Of a stretch of DNA of 21,189 bases, positions 1 to 11,340 are shown in pieces (the first letter of the stretch is position 1; the number at the start of each line of letters is the position of its first letter). The DNA lies in assembly GCA_028456385.1 (NCBI GenBank), contig JALNQF010000583.1:1-21189 (forward strand). Direction: 5' to 3'. The notes below the pieces were generated by a model, which was given only the letters and a program-made list of their open reading frames with translations, was not told where the DNA came from and searched no databases. Position numbers and translations under genes: made by a program. The DNA comes from Ophiosphaerella korrae. Lineage: Eukaryota; Ascomycota; Dothideomycetes; Pleosporales; Phaeosphaeriaceae.

Positions 1-2
1 TT

Positions 3-830
3 ACTTTTAGAAAGTAGCTACTATATCTATAAATATATAGAAAATTATCTACAAAACTAATATAATAGTCTATATTCTTTTTCTATATTAAATTTCTATA
101 GTTATATAGCCTAATAATAGAAGATATTGTATAGAACGCGCTTTCTAAACTACTTAAACTATTAAGAAATTATTTAGATAAGGAAAATACTATACTTAGC
201 TTATTAGAGGATTTTAGATATACTCTTTTTATTTATCTTAATAAAAAGACTCGTATTAAAGACCTATAGCTTTCTAAAGAGCTAAACTATAAAATTAAAA
301 AATACTATAAAAATAAAGTTTATATATAACTAGGGTTTCTATATATTAGAAAAATAATTAAGTAAGATAGATACTTTACGTAGAAGGACTATAAATTCTA
401 GCCTAGATTTAAGCTTTTTAAATCTAAGTTCTATAAGTACTTTTTATATAAAAAATACTAATCTAAACTATATCTTAATTATAACAAGGTTAAGAGTAAA
501 GTAGAGTTAATAGTAGAAAATATAAAGAAATTAGGCGTTAAGGTATTAAAGTAACTAGGAAGTATTCTAGAATAAGCTAAAATAAGTCTATTTCTAAGTA
601 AGAAGAGTCTTATAAATAAAAGTAGCTCTTTATCTTTATAGAATAAATATAGTAAAGAGAATAAAGAGATTTTAGTAATAGATAAAAAAGAGAAAGAGAA
701 AGAGAAAAAAAAGAAGAAAAAAAAAGAGAAAGAGAAAAAGAAGGAGAAAGAGAAAGAGAAGGAGAAGAAAGAGAAGGAAGAGAAAGAGAAAAAGAAGAAA
801 AAAAAAGAAGGATCTAGAACTAATTTTTAA
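3..830 (+). pseudogene. ghost ORF A, basic protein with Lys/Glu-rich C-terminal tail
   Basis: Reading from base 3, an almost continuous frame of about 275 codons runs to a TAA at 828-830, followed at once by clustered stops. Internal stops are TAA or TAG only, as expected from RIP of Gln and Trp codons. The frame is rich in Lys, Leu, Ile and Tyr, with short clear stretches such as LSLLEDFRYTLFIYLNKKTR, and ends in a pure Lys/Glu tract (684-811). The opposite strand would give a Phe/Ser/Leu-rich product, so the + strand is favoured. The 5' end lies outside the window or has lost its ATG. I do not recognise the family; a basic, low-complexity C-terminus would suit a nucleic-acid-binding protein, but that is only inference. 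Confidence 0.4.
681..811 (+). repeat. polypurine GAGAAA-type low-complexity tract
   Basis: About 130 bases are A and G almost exclusively, built of GAGAAA, GAAGAA and AAGGAG units with no strict period. In the frame of ghost ORF A it reads as alternating Lys and Glu. Having almost no C or T on this strand, it offers almost no CpA or TpG and so could not be touched by RIP; it may be one of the least altered pieces of the window. Confidence 0.85.
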
Positions 831-1020
831 AGTTAGTAATATTAGAATACTTCTAGATAAAAGTATTTTATTTAAAAAAGAAGTAGTAGAGAAATAAAAG
901 TTTAGAGTAATTAAGTTATAAATAAATAATAGAAAGTAGATATATATTTTAGAGAAAGATTATAAAGACTTAAAGATATAATTAGATAATAATAAAGAGT
1001 TATAAATTTTAAATATAATA
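831..1020. other. spacer without a supported gene
   Basis: AT-rich RIP-mutated sequence between the end of ghost ORF A and the open region that follows. Stops occur in every frame at high density. I see no repeat, hairpin or regulatory signal. Confidence 0.4.
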
Positions 1021-2460
1021 AGTAACTATTAGAATATTTAAATTAGAGAATAAGCTTAAGAGTAGTTAGCTATAATTAACTAAGTTTTACCTAAAAATTA
1101 CTATTTTAATATATAATTCTACTCTTTATATAAGAACTAAGATCTTAGACTAATATTATTACGTTACTATATAGCCCTATATAAGACTTAGTATAGTTTT
1201 TACTTATAATAGTAAGGAGTATATTTATTATATATTAACTAGCTTTAGCTAGAAATTAAATTAAAAATATAGAGTAATCTTTAATTAAGCCTAATAAACT
1301 CCTATAGTTATTAACTACCTACTATAATATATTAATATACTATCTATTCTAGAAATCTTTATAGTAGCTAAAACTTTACTTATAGTTAGGAAAATATATA
1401 GTATTAAATTACTAAGGCTTACTAGTATAATTACTATTACTTAAGAGAAACCTCTTACTAGTATTTTAGAATACCCTAGTATTCTATATAGTCTTATAGT
1501 ATAAGGCTAAAATTTAAGTTTTAAAGTATTTAGAGTATTTACTTACTATAATAAGATTAGAGTAAGCTATATATAACTTGTAATTATAAGAGTTAAAGTT
1601 AATCCTATCTTAGTATAATAGAAATATTAACTCTAAGTAAAAGCTATCTATATAATTTTTATTAATAAAAGACTTCTCTAGAAGTAAATAGTATATTAAA
1701 GCTTCTTTAGCTTAAGCATTATAATCTAAATAATTAAATCTAAGAGCTTTCTATACTAACGCTTATAGTATTTTATTACTTAAATCCTAATAGGATAGAG
1801 AGAGATCTAGAACTAGGATAGAACTATAGCGTATAGTTATATCCCCTACTAATATCTAGAACCCTTTAGGAAAAGTAGTAATATTATCTTTTAAAAGAAA
1901 ATAATAACTACTTTTATATTAGAAATAATTAATATTTAACTTATTCTATATATATTAATATACTACTAACCTATAGAACTATCTCTATAGTTCTATTCGT
2001 GTAAGTAAATATAAGAGGTAGAGTCTAGTAGGTAGATATATCTTATATAATAGTATACGATGTATAGCTAGATAGGAAAAGATTATTATAATTTAAAGAA
2101 AAGCTTAAGTTAATAGTAAATTAGCCTTTATCTACCTATTTACTAGTATAATATATACTTTATCCTCTATATAAAATATATACGTGCTAAAATAGCTTTC
2201 CTAGCGAGATAATTAAGTTAATTTAGAAAATACCTAGACAAGAATAATATAAGAGGCGCTAAAAGGTATTAATAACAAAAATAAAAGATATTAAAACAAT
2301 ATATAGTCTTACGTATATTATAACTTAGTAATTAATTTAGCTTCTACCTAAGCTATTTAAATCTAGATCGTAGTACTATATTTAAACGTCTACCTAATAA
2401 ATATAAAAATTTATAGTTTACTATTTCTTGCTCTATAAATTGTTTACCTCCTTCTAAAAC
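1021..2460. pseudogene. degraded coding region, strand uncertain
   Basis: A minus-strand frame (codons in register with base 2460 downward) runs through about 480 codons with roughly 10% TAA/TAG and no TGA. Its best parts are 2221-2460, including the stop-free run VLEGGKQFIEQEIVNYKFLY at 2401-2460, and 1321-1500, where 60 codons hold one TAA. It keeps one real ATG (about 1715). A plus-strand frame starting at 1203 is also fairly open and has charged stretches, for example ALKGINNKNKRYQ near 2255. I therefore do not assign a strand. The minus frame could be the C-terminal continuation of ghost gene B after a frame change near 2465. No recognisable motif; several segments are strongly hydrophobic, partly because RIP turns Ser and Pro codons into Leu and Phe. 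Confidence 0.3.
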
Positions 2461-2469
2461 TAAAACTAG

Positions 2470-4860
2470 GTAGAGTATATTATTTACTACTCTAAAAGTA
2501 ATTCTATAAATATTATAGTTAGTAGTAGACTATATACTTTAAGAATACTCTAATAGAAGCGCTTCTATATTATAGTAGAATTAGGTTATAGTTTTATAAG
2601 TATAAGTAACTATAAATAAGTTTTTACTCTCTACACTATTAATAAAGGCGTTAAAGATTATAGACGCGTTAACTCTTTAATATATATTAGCTCTTAAGTA
2701 TATACTACTTCTAATTTAAACCTAATAGTTTAGGATCTTATACGCCTAGATTTTACGTAAACTACCTTATTATTATTATTACTATTATCTATTATTTTCT
2801 TAAGTAAAAGTAGTCTATATTTAAAGTCTCTTATATAAGCCTTTTTAAATCTATTCTCTAAATTAACTATAGTATTATGTAATTGTATTATTCTTATATA
2901 GTTATCTCTTCTCTCCTAGATCTATAATATAGTTAACTAAGTTTTATAACTAAAGCTAACTTTATTTAGTAAGTTAAAATCTCTATATTTACTTTTATAA
3001 AGGTAGATATAGTAACAAATATTTAGCTACTATTTGTAGTAATAAGAAGATAGTACTTTAATATCTATATCGTATCTAACACTTTATTTTCTATCCTAAT
3101 ATACTATAAGATTTTCGACTTTAGAAAAGATATTAGTAGTAACTTATTAGAGTATAGGGTTATACTTTAAAAGCGTAATAATATTCTCTATAATATAATT
3201 AGGATAGTATATAATAAGGTTTCTCTCTATATTAGTTAGGTTTTTTAGGAGTGTTAATCTAATAAGGCTACTAAAAATTCCCTTAGATCCTAAAGAAACT
3301 ATATATTAATAAGCTCTACCTAACTATATATAGCTAATAGCCTACTATTCTAGATAGTAAATTAGGTTATTAATATATTAGCTATTAAGGTTAATACCCT
3401 ATTATATACCTTATATATCTATAACAACTTCTATAAACTTAGTCTTTATACTATCTTCTTACTTAATATCTAAAATATTATTCTTATTATTCTTATTATT
3501 CTTATTATTTATATTATCTAGATTGTTTAAATTATTTGCATTACTTATATTGTTTAAATTATTCTTATTATTTATATTACTTATATTATTTAAATTATTT
3601 AAATTATTTAAATTATTTATATTACTTATATTATTCCTATTATTTATATTGTTTATACTATTCTTATTTTTTATATTATTTCTATTATTTATATTATTCT
3701 TATTACTTATATTTTTTATATTATCTAAGTTAATTATAGGAAAAATTACTAGATTAGAACTAAGATCTATATCTTTTAGGTTATAAGGTACTTCTACTTA
3801 TAGCTTATAGCCTAGCTCCTTTATTTTATTAAGGACTTAGAAATACTCTTCTTTATTCTATAACTAAGAACTTAACCTAAGTAGAGTCTTGCGTTTATTT
3901 AAAAGTTCTTTAAGCTTTCTTACTTTATCTCCTCTATTATTATTAGCTTTTTTTTTTTACCTAGTATTATAGCTATCTAGTCTTAATATAGATTTAGTTA
4001 TTATCTTACTTACTATTTTAATCTGTAGTATATATATAATTAGAGAAATATTCTTATTAATATATAGTAGTTTATTCTATATACTATATTTATATATACT
4101 ATACTATTTAGTTAACCTCTTATAGTTTATACCCTTATATTTTAATATTAGATAGCGCTATATTCTAGTCTTCTTTCCTTCCTAGAGCTAGTCTAGAAGG
4201 CTTTTTTATAGACGCAAGATTAAAGACTAAAGGTTTTAGTAAATTTAGAGGTAGTAATTAGATATAAGCTACTATTAACTTTATAGTCTATTTCTTTTTA
4301 AGTAGAAAGTCTTCTAGCGCCTTTACTATTAGTACAAGATATATAGATACCTTTATTATAAGTTTAGTTTACTATAATAATACTTAGAACCTACTAGTAT
4401 ATCTATTAATAGTAGCTAGTATACCTCTTTAGGGTTTAAATTATATATATAATATTATCTATTTGCTTTATAAATATATACCTATACTTTAATATTATAA
4501 TAGTAACTTATTTTATTACTTTAGCGAAAATAATTTAGCCTCCTTTTATAGAATAATTCTTGTTCTAATCTTTTTAAAGCTATATTGTTTAAAAAATAAA
4601 AGTAAAGTAGACGTCTTTTTATATAGTATTACTATATACTAGTACTAATTTAATCTTACTATACTAGCCTATATAAGTAGATCTATAATTCTAGGCTAAA
4701 GTAAAGATAATAGAATTCCTACCTATTATAATAAGCTAGTATACTATTAGGGTAATTAGACTAGCGTATACTATTCTCCTTTACTTAATTATATCTTCTA
4801 TATTCTTATAGCTTACTCCTTTTATTAATTACGTATTCGTAGAATATATAGTTTATTTAT
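2470..4860 (-). pseudogene. ghost gene B with internal Asn-rich repeat
   Basis: On the minus strand a single register is followed from about 4140 down to 2470. I hand-counted about 8 stops in 240 codons at 3421-4140, and none in the 100 codons of 3481-3780. The order is a Lys/Arg-rich stretch (KLKELLNKRKTLLRLSSQ near 3858-3917), a mixed segment (PYNLKDIDLSSNLVIFPIIN), the Asn-rich tripeptide repeat, then a charged C-terminal part including LENRFKKAYIRDFKYRLLLLKK. Upstream of about 4140 a second minus register (4141-4860) is the more open, with PSRLALGRKED near 4150-4200, so an indel or intron lies near 4090-4140. Asn codons here may have been Asp before RIP, since TGAT becomes TAAT. Family unknown. 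Confidence 0.4.
3478..3725 (-). repeat. 9-bp periodic Asn-codon repeat
   Basis: The tract consists of variants of AATAATTTA, AATAATATA and AATAATAAG on the minus strand, seen on the + strand as TAAATTATT and CTTATTATT. It reads as Asn-Asn-Leu/Ile/Lys tripeptides in register with ghost gene B and holds no stop on that strand. The + strand of the same tract is also open (Leu/Phe/Ile with a TTG start), which produces the long but spurious open frame at 3523-3786. Copies near the centre (about 3588-3620) are nearly identical; flanking copies diverge. Confidence 0.85.
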
Positions 4861-5820
4861 CTATTACTACACTTAAACTAGTTAAACGCTAACTATTACT
4901 ATTAGATATACTTTTTACAATTATTTATATTGTTTCTAATACTATTTATAGTAGTATAGGTATATACTCTAAATAAAATTTTAGTATCTATTACGCTTCT
5001 TTACTAGTAACTAATATAGTTTTACTACTTTCTAGTACAAGCCTTACTACTAATTATCTTCGAATATCTCTATAAAGTTATTATAAGATTTATTATATAA
5101 TTAGCTTAGTAGCTTTACTAAAGGGCTTACTTTATATGAAGCTAGAATTAACTAATTAAAAATAGAGTGTTAATATAGTATCTATTACTAGTATATTAGT
5201 AAGTTTAGATATACTCTACTATATACTATACCTAATAGAATATAGGTGTTTTTATACCTTAAGCTAATATATATTACTTTAATACCTACTTTTTAATTAT
5301 ATTTATACAAGATCTTTTATATAATTTACTTTAGTAGCTCTACTTTAATATATATATTACTCTAGTTATATATATATACTACTAATAGAATAGCTAAGAT
5401 CTAGGTAATACTAGAGTTCTATATATAGGCTATTACTCTTATATATAGAAGTATTCTAGTCTTCTATTATAATTTTTCTTTTAGTAGGCTAAGAATAAGT
5501 ATTATAATATATAATGTCTAGAACTCCTTAAGGTTAGATATAATTATTCTTTAACTCTAGAGAATTAAGCTTAGTTAGTATATATACCTTACTATACCTA
5601 GGCCTAGATTTCTATTAATATTTTAGCGTTATCCTTTTATAGTAGTATATCTAGTAGCCTATAATATATTAGTAAAGAATATTAGAGAAAGATATAATAT
5701 AGAGGTTTAGATACAGCCTAAAGCTAGCTTTATAAGGCGCTTACGTAAAGTAGCTTTTAAAGAGAATAGCTCTATAAACGCGTTTATAGAGGGCCTCTAT
5801 AGACGTAGATTTATCTTATA
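4861..5820. other. open on both strands; former coding DNA, strand unresolved
   Basis: A plus-strand frame (codons starting at 5222, 5225 and so on) has about 12 stops in 200 codons over 5221-5820. The minus-strand frame that continues ghost gene B upstream has about 17 in the same stretch, including a stop-free line at 5221-5280 reading KVIYISLRYKNTYILLGIVY. Other + strand frames carry 10-20%. Either strand may be the true one: the region could be the N-terminal part of gene B or the start of ghost ORF C. It contains one of the very few TGA trinucleotides (about 5138). Confidence 0.35.
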
Positions 5821-7970
5821 AGAGTTTAGTACTATAGTATTACTAGTAAGTAGAATTAAGATTACTAATTATCTTCTATATATCTAAGAAGTAGTATAAG
5901 ACTATAAGTACTTAGTTACTAAGATAAGAGACTTACTTCTTATATAGTACGTATAGAATAAAGAGTAGTAAGATATTATTAGAGAAGTAATAAATATACT
6001 TCTAGAAGAAGACAAGCTTATATAAGAGTTATATCTACGTATTTAAAGCTATTTAAGAGAGTTTAGTAAAGTATTAAGAAGAATAAAACCTAGTAGTACT
6101 CTAGATTACTTAGGTCTATAACTTACTCTTTATAGAGAAAGTATAAGTATTAAGCTCTACTAGTATATCTTATTAGCTAACTCTAGTTAGATTATAGACG
6201 TATATATATATAGTAGATATAAGGTATATAACTAGGAAGAAAGCCTAGTTCTATAATATTAAAAAGGTACTAGAATTATAGAGATTAGAGGAGAGCTAGA
6301 TATACTATAAATTATTAATAATATACTTAGAATATATAAAGAAAAGATTAGTATATATAGTATACTATATATCTATAGAACTAAATTTATATAACTAAAT
6401 TAACTATAGTGTCTACTAACTAAAATATAAGATATAAAGTACGCGAAGCTATTATATAGAATATAAAGAGGGCTAATATATAATATCTAGAAGCTAATTT
6501 CTAACCTTAGGAACTAAGCTATCCTATAAGAAAGAGAAGGTTACTTTCTATTAAGTGTTGTAGAATTATAGGATTAAATTAAGCTCTAGATAGATATACT
6601 AAGGGGTATTTTTTTATTAGATCTCTTGTAAAGTAAAATAAATATATTAAGAGCTTTACTCTATTTATTACTAAATATATCTACTACGTCTAAAATTAAT
6701 TTAGAGATAACTCTAATATTATTAAAAGTAGTATTATCTAGTAGTCTAATTATATATAGATAAAGTAAATCCTATAATAATCTAGATATATTATCTTTAA
6801 ACTTCTCTATATACTAAAAATATTCGCGATAAAATATAGCTTCTAATTATAGTTACTTATTTTTACGATTAATAAATTTAATATATTAGCTAAGATTTTT
6901 AGGTTGCTTAGACTTTAGTATATACCTTAGTTCTATATCTATAGTAGTAGTATAGCTACTATAATACCTTATAATATAATTAATCTTATTCGCCTTAAGA
7001 GCTCTTTAATAGAGTAAAACTTTTTTAGTAGAGTCTATATTAGAAAGAAGAATAATAGAGTAATAGTCTTAGAAACGTATATATATAGACTATATTAGGT
7101 AAGAAAGTAAAGTAAGAGCTATAGTATAAATAAGTAGTTTACCTAGCTTTAGTTATACCCTAGAAAATATAGATTACTAAAGGCTTACGCTCTTTCTAAA
7201 AACTAGATAGGGTTAAGATAATATAGTTTATAGTAATTACTATCCTAAGCTAGTTAAAGTCCTAAAGCGTAAATTTAATAGTATTAATTAGCTAATTAAA
7301 CTTATATTACTAAAACTTATAACGTCTTTATAAAATATATATAAGGTCTTTACTCTAATTAATAAAGACTTAGTACTATTTTACTAATATATATATATCT
7401 TAGATCTAGAAGGTAATAGGCTATTTTATATTACGTAAGAGAGAGACTTAAAAGATAATAATATTCTTTAGTAAATTATAAAGATATAACATAGTATTAA
7501 TAAAACTATAGTTAGTATAAAAGAAGTATATATAAATCTTGTAAATATTATAAAAGTATTTAGGTATAAAGGTTCTCTCTATATACTATTTAAGCGGCTA
7601 GGGCTCTCTTTATCTAATATTATTATTTCTTGTTCTCTATCTTTAAATATAGCTACAATTAAAACTATTAGTAAAGAGGTGCGTTCTTTACTATATACTA
7701 GTATAATTCTAAGTATATACTAGTATAGGTACTTTAAGGCCTTTACGTACTTAGTAATATAAGGTTTTTAATACCTTAAGTATATTTATTAGATATTACT
7801 ATATTAGATTATAGTAGTTATATTAAAGTTAGTAAGTATAGAACTCTATCTTTCTATAGAGGGTAATAAAGTTAGAGTTTAATTAAGCTATATTTTAAAG
7901 ACTAGAGGCAAATTATAGTATAGTTCTCTTCTAAACGTGCTTAAAGACAATACTTTATAAACACCCTAAC
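5821..7970 (+). pseudogene. ghost ORF C, long charged protein
   Basis: One plus-strand register is maintained without a frame break for about 715 codons, ending near the CCCTAA-containing segment at 7960-7970. Stops are TAA/TAG at roughly 8% in the lines counted. The product is rich in Glu, Asp, Lys and Arg, with stretches such as REVINILLEEDKLIQ (5971-6015) and IIEIRGELDIL (6275-6310), whereas the antisense reading is Ser/Leu/Tyr-rich, which favours the + strand. Later parts include LEGNRLFYITQERDLKDNN near 7400-7460. The frame can be traced upstream into 5641-5820. Length, if intact, would be at least 700 residues. I do not recognise the family and see no ATPase, DDE or reverse-transcriptase signature; a DNA-mobility function is not demonstrated. 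Confidence 0.35.
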
Positions 7971-8400
7971 TATAAGGGACTAGTAAATAATCTAGATAAA
8001 GATAACTTTTTTAACTTTATAGATACTACTAGTAGTACAACCTATAAAGAGCTTTAGATAGTAATTACTTTACTTAAACTATAGCTATAGTACTAAGCTT
8101 ATTTAGAATAATTTCTTAAAATTTATAAAGCTAGAAAATTCCTTAGTTATCTTTATTTTAAATATAAAAGAACTAGTACTTCTACCTAACTATAATATAG
8201 AAGCCTAGATAAATAGCTTTAAAGAGCTAAGAGACCTATCTTACTAGTTAGTTAATATTATAGAGTCTTATTATATACTTTTGTAGTAGTTAAAATATAG
8301 AAGAAAGTATAGCTATATTAATCTAGTATATTATAAGCGTAAAAAGTCTTGTAGTAAGTATATTAAAATAAATAAAATACTACTATCTAAAGCTAAAGTA
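7971..8400. other. degraded interval between ghost ORFs C and D
   Basis: Both strands can be read with stops at 10-12%. A + frame at 8131-8450 (for example SFKELRDLSYQLVNIIESYY) and the downstream continuation of the minus-strand coiled-coil frame overlap here. I cannot choose between them. No repeat or hairpin seen. Confidence 0.25.
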
Positions 8401-9180
8401 TCTATCTTTTCTCTCTTTTTACTACTTAAGTTATCTTTTATTAGCTATCTTGTATAGCTAGCTTAAGTACTTTTTTAAGATTTGTAATTTTACTATCTTT
8501 ACGTTAAACTTATTTAAGTAAATCCTTATTATTTCTCTTTAAAGTCTCTAGCTACTAAGAATACTTTATATTATATTCCTTAAGCTTTATATTAGAATCT
8601 ATACTATTCCTTTACTTAAGAGAAACCTTAAGATTACTTCTTATAAGAACTATATTTCTAGCTAATTCTAAGATTATTACTCTTATACTTTAGCTACTAT
8701 TCTCTTTAGCTACGCTACTATCTACTAGTTTAGCTTAAAGGTCCTTTATAAGACCTTTAGCTTAGCTTACTACTTCTTCTACGTATACTTAGGTAGTCTT
8801 TAAAGATTAATTATAGGAGGCTTCTATAACTATATAATTCTTTTAAAGCTAGGTATAATAGCTATATAATTCTAAGGACCTTTAATTAATTAATTTACTT
8901 AATTCTTACTCCTACTATAATTCTTACTTAATCTCTTCTTTCTATTTATAAGTATAGCCTAGTATAGTATATATTTTCTACTAGCTATAGCTTATATTAT
9001 AGTATTATTAGAATATTTACTATACTAATTTGCTACAATAGCCTAGGTATTAAAGAGAAAAAGGCTACTAAGAGAAGTTATTAGCGTATAATTAATTATA
9101 GAGAGGTTCTTTACTACTAAGTAAGACTAGCTTTATACTAGTATATTATATACATAATATTAGCTTATAATTACTAGGTA
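8401..9180 (-). pseudogene. ghost ORF D, coiled-coil protein
   Basis: On the minus strand a frame from about 9178 to 8401 reads as a Glu/Lys/Gln/Leu-rich protein typical of a coiled coil. Clear pieces, N- to C-terminal, are EEIKQELQQEQELSKLINQ (about 8882-8938), EEVVSQAKGLIKDL (about 8735-8803), LELARNIVLIRSNLKVSLK and LETLKRNNKDLLKQVQRKDS (about 8490-8550), taking TAA/TAG as Gln. Hydrophobic residues recur at roughly 3-4 residue spacing. Stops are about 10% of codons, all TAA or TAG. The + strand of the same region is a Ser/Leu/Phe-rich string, so the minus strand is favoured. Coiled-coil ORFs occur as gag-like proteins of retroelements and in many host proteins; I cannot say which this was. 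Confidence 0.42.
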
Positions 9181-9540
9181 AGTTAAAAAGAATAAATCTA
9201 GTTTTTATCTAATCTTAGTACTTATTTATTTATATATACTAGGTAAGTAACACCTATTTATATTAAGGTAAGCTAATAGTTATACTTATTAAACTACTAC
9301 TTAACCTAGGAGCTAATTAATAGTTTAGCTCTAATAAGGAGTACTAATTAGATATTTAAAAAAGAAATATTATTTTTCTAAAGTATTTAGAGTTATAGTC
9401 GTAAATATTAATAATATATAAAATTAACCTACTTTATAGTAATTAAATAAAATATATTTAATCTTAGTATTACTAGTGTATACTATTATCTATTAATACT
9501 TAGTAATTCTAAGGTATAAAAAATAATATACTTACTAGGA
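9181..9540. other. gene-poor degraded interval
   Basis: RIP-mutated sequence with frequent stops in the frames I tried. It sits between the upstream end of the minus-strand coiled-coil frame and the start of the next + strand frame, so it could hold a divergent promoter region, but no motif supports that. Confidence 0.3.
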
Positions 9541-11340
9541 GAATAGAGCTATAGTATTTCTATCGAGTTAATACGTTTATACGTTATTTAGGCTAGTTTA
9601 GACTACAAGTAGCCCTTAATTTATAGAATAGAGCTAACTTTAGACTTTAGTATAGCTCTATATCTATTCCTAAAAAACCTACTCCTCTTTAATATTATTA
9701 TAAATTTAATATTATATACTTAGGTAATAAAACCTTAGAATATATTAATTATTATAGAATAGAACTTATTATAGACTTAAATTACTATAATACCTAGTTA
9801 CGTTTACTACTTACCTTCTATTTATTAGACTTAATTATTACTAAAAGTATACCTTAAACTTCTTTCTACTCTACCTTACTATAAATCTTAGAAAATAATT
9901 AGCCTTTTAAATAGAGTAATATATCTAAGTAATCTATAGCTTATCTAGGCTATACTTTTCTTTTCTCTACCTAAGATACTTCTTAAGAATCTTAGTAACT
10001 ATACGTTACCTAGGATTTATCTAATCTATAGAAGTAGTTAGATAAGCTCTAAGTAGATATTAAAGAAATAACTAAAATTGTTTTTAAATAAATAGACTCT
10101 ATATAAACTAGTATATCTATTACTTAGAAGTATATTAACTAGCTTATCTTATAGTTAAAAGAAGTTAAGGATATTTACTCTAAGATATATAGGACGTTAG
10201 AAGGAGATAAAGTTATAGGAGAAGACTAGACTACTACTAATAGAACAAGTAACTAGTTTAAACGCTAGTATATATTTAATAGAGCCTAAATAATACTTAC
10301 GTAATTTAATTTTCTATTCTTACTAATTTACGTAGCTAACTATATTTTATAATATAGAATAATAGCTAACACTAAGCTATAGTACGATAATATTATAGTA
10401 GTTACTAAACTAGATTAAGTAAGATTATAATATTAAATATATAATAAAAATTAAGAAGAGATAATTACTATTATAGACTACCTAAGTACTATAGTTACTT
10501 ATTTACTAATAATATATACTAATAACGTAACTATACTAGTCTAAGAAGAACGCTAATACTCTTTACTAAGATAATACCTACTAAGATAGTTAGACTAATT
10601 AGGGTAGTAGGATAGCTACCTAGGTACCTTACTATTACGTATTATCTAATAGTTATATAAGGCTACTTTAAACTATATTAGAGCTCTATATAATATTACG
10701 TAAGTAGCGTATAGGTTTTAGTATTACTATAGCGTTACTATATTATTTATAGTACTTTAGACGCTCCTACTTATAATATTCCTATTTATACCTCTTACTA
10801 CTATTATATTTCTTATCTTTATTATAAATAGTTCTTATCTTAGTTATATTTCCTACTTACGTTACACTTTTATTTCTTTTGTACTTATTAGCTATAGTAC
10901 TCTACTAGAGAAATAGTAATAACTAAAACAATTATAAGCTTTATAATACTACAGGTAATAATATATATATTCTTAACTCCTTTTATATTAAAATATTTAG
11001 TATTACCTATTTAACTATATAATTTCTTTATTAAGCCTAATTAAGTATACACCCTTATTTCCTATAATTAATAGTATTAAAATAGCGCTATTTAGTAGAT
11101 CTAGTATCTTATATTACTTCTCCTTTACGCTTTTTATTAGATATACATTTATATTAACCTAAATAGGTATAGCTTATAACTTTATAATCTAGCCTCCTAA
11201 ATTCTACACTAAGTAATTATCTTCTAGCTAACTACGATATAGATTATAGAAATCTACTAATTCTCTACTAGCTTTATCTATTAAATTTTATAAATATTAA
11301 TATACTCTAATCTAGGCTATATACTCTAAACGTAACTACT
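9541..11340 (+). pseudogene. ghost ORF E, hydrophobic protein(s) with frame changes
   Basis: The + frame beginning at 9541 has about 8% stops to 10320, with stop-free lines at 9661-9720 and 9961-10020, and stretches such as KTRLLLIEQVTSLNASIYLI (10231-10290, TAG as Gln). Between about 10381 and 10740 the register shifted by one base back is the more open. From 10801 to 11340 the first register returns, with about 8% stops and surviving CA-containing codons read as Thr and His. Two compensating indels, or separate exons or ORFs, would explain this. The 10801-10905 part is strongly hydrophobic and might have been membrane-spanning, but C-to-T change inflates Leu, Phe and Ile. Strand confidence is modest; family unknown. 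Confidence 0.28.

Noticed and set aside
684..811. Polypurine tract as the primer-binding polypurine tract of an LTR retroelement
   Set aside because: It is far longer than such primers, is a low-complexity coding tail in frame with ghost ORF A, and no LTR follows it.
3523..3786. Open frame of 87 codons on the + strand (and a shorter one at 3536-3733), Leu/Phe/Ile- or Tyr/Leu-rich
   Set aside because: It starts at TTG, lies wholly within or beside the 9-bp repeat, and is open only because the repeat lacks stops in these registers. The minus strand of the same tract reads in frame with a longer ghost gene.
7962..7967. Telomere-like CCCTAA or TTAGGG hexamers (also near 4748 and 10595)
   Set aside because: Only isolated single copies; no tandem array.
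10515..10542. TATACTAATAAC followed by hydrophobic codons, which after reverting RIP could read as a YADD-like reverse-transcriptase box
   Set aside because: The flanking sequence in that frame does not resemble a reverse-transcriptase palm or fingers (no QG..LSP-like block upstream), the frame is only locally open, and the four-residue match depends on assumed reversions.
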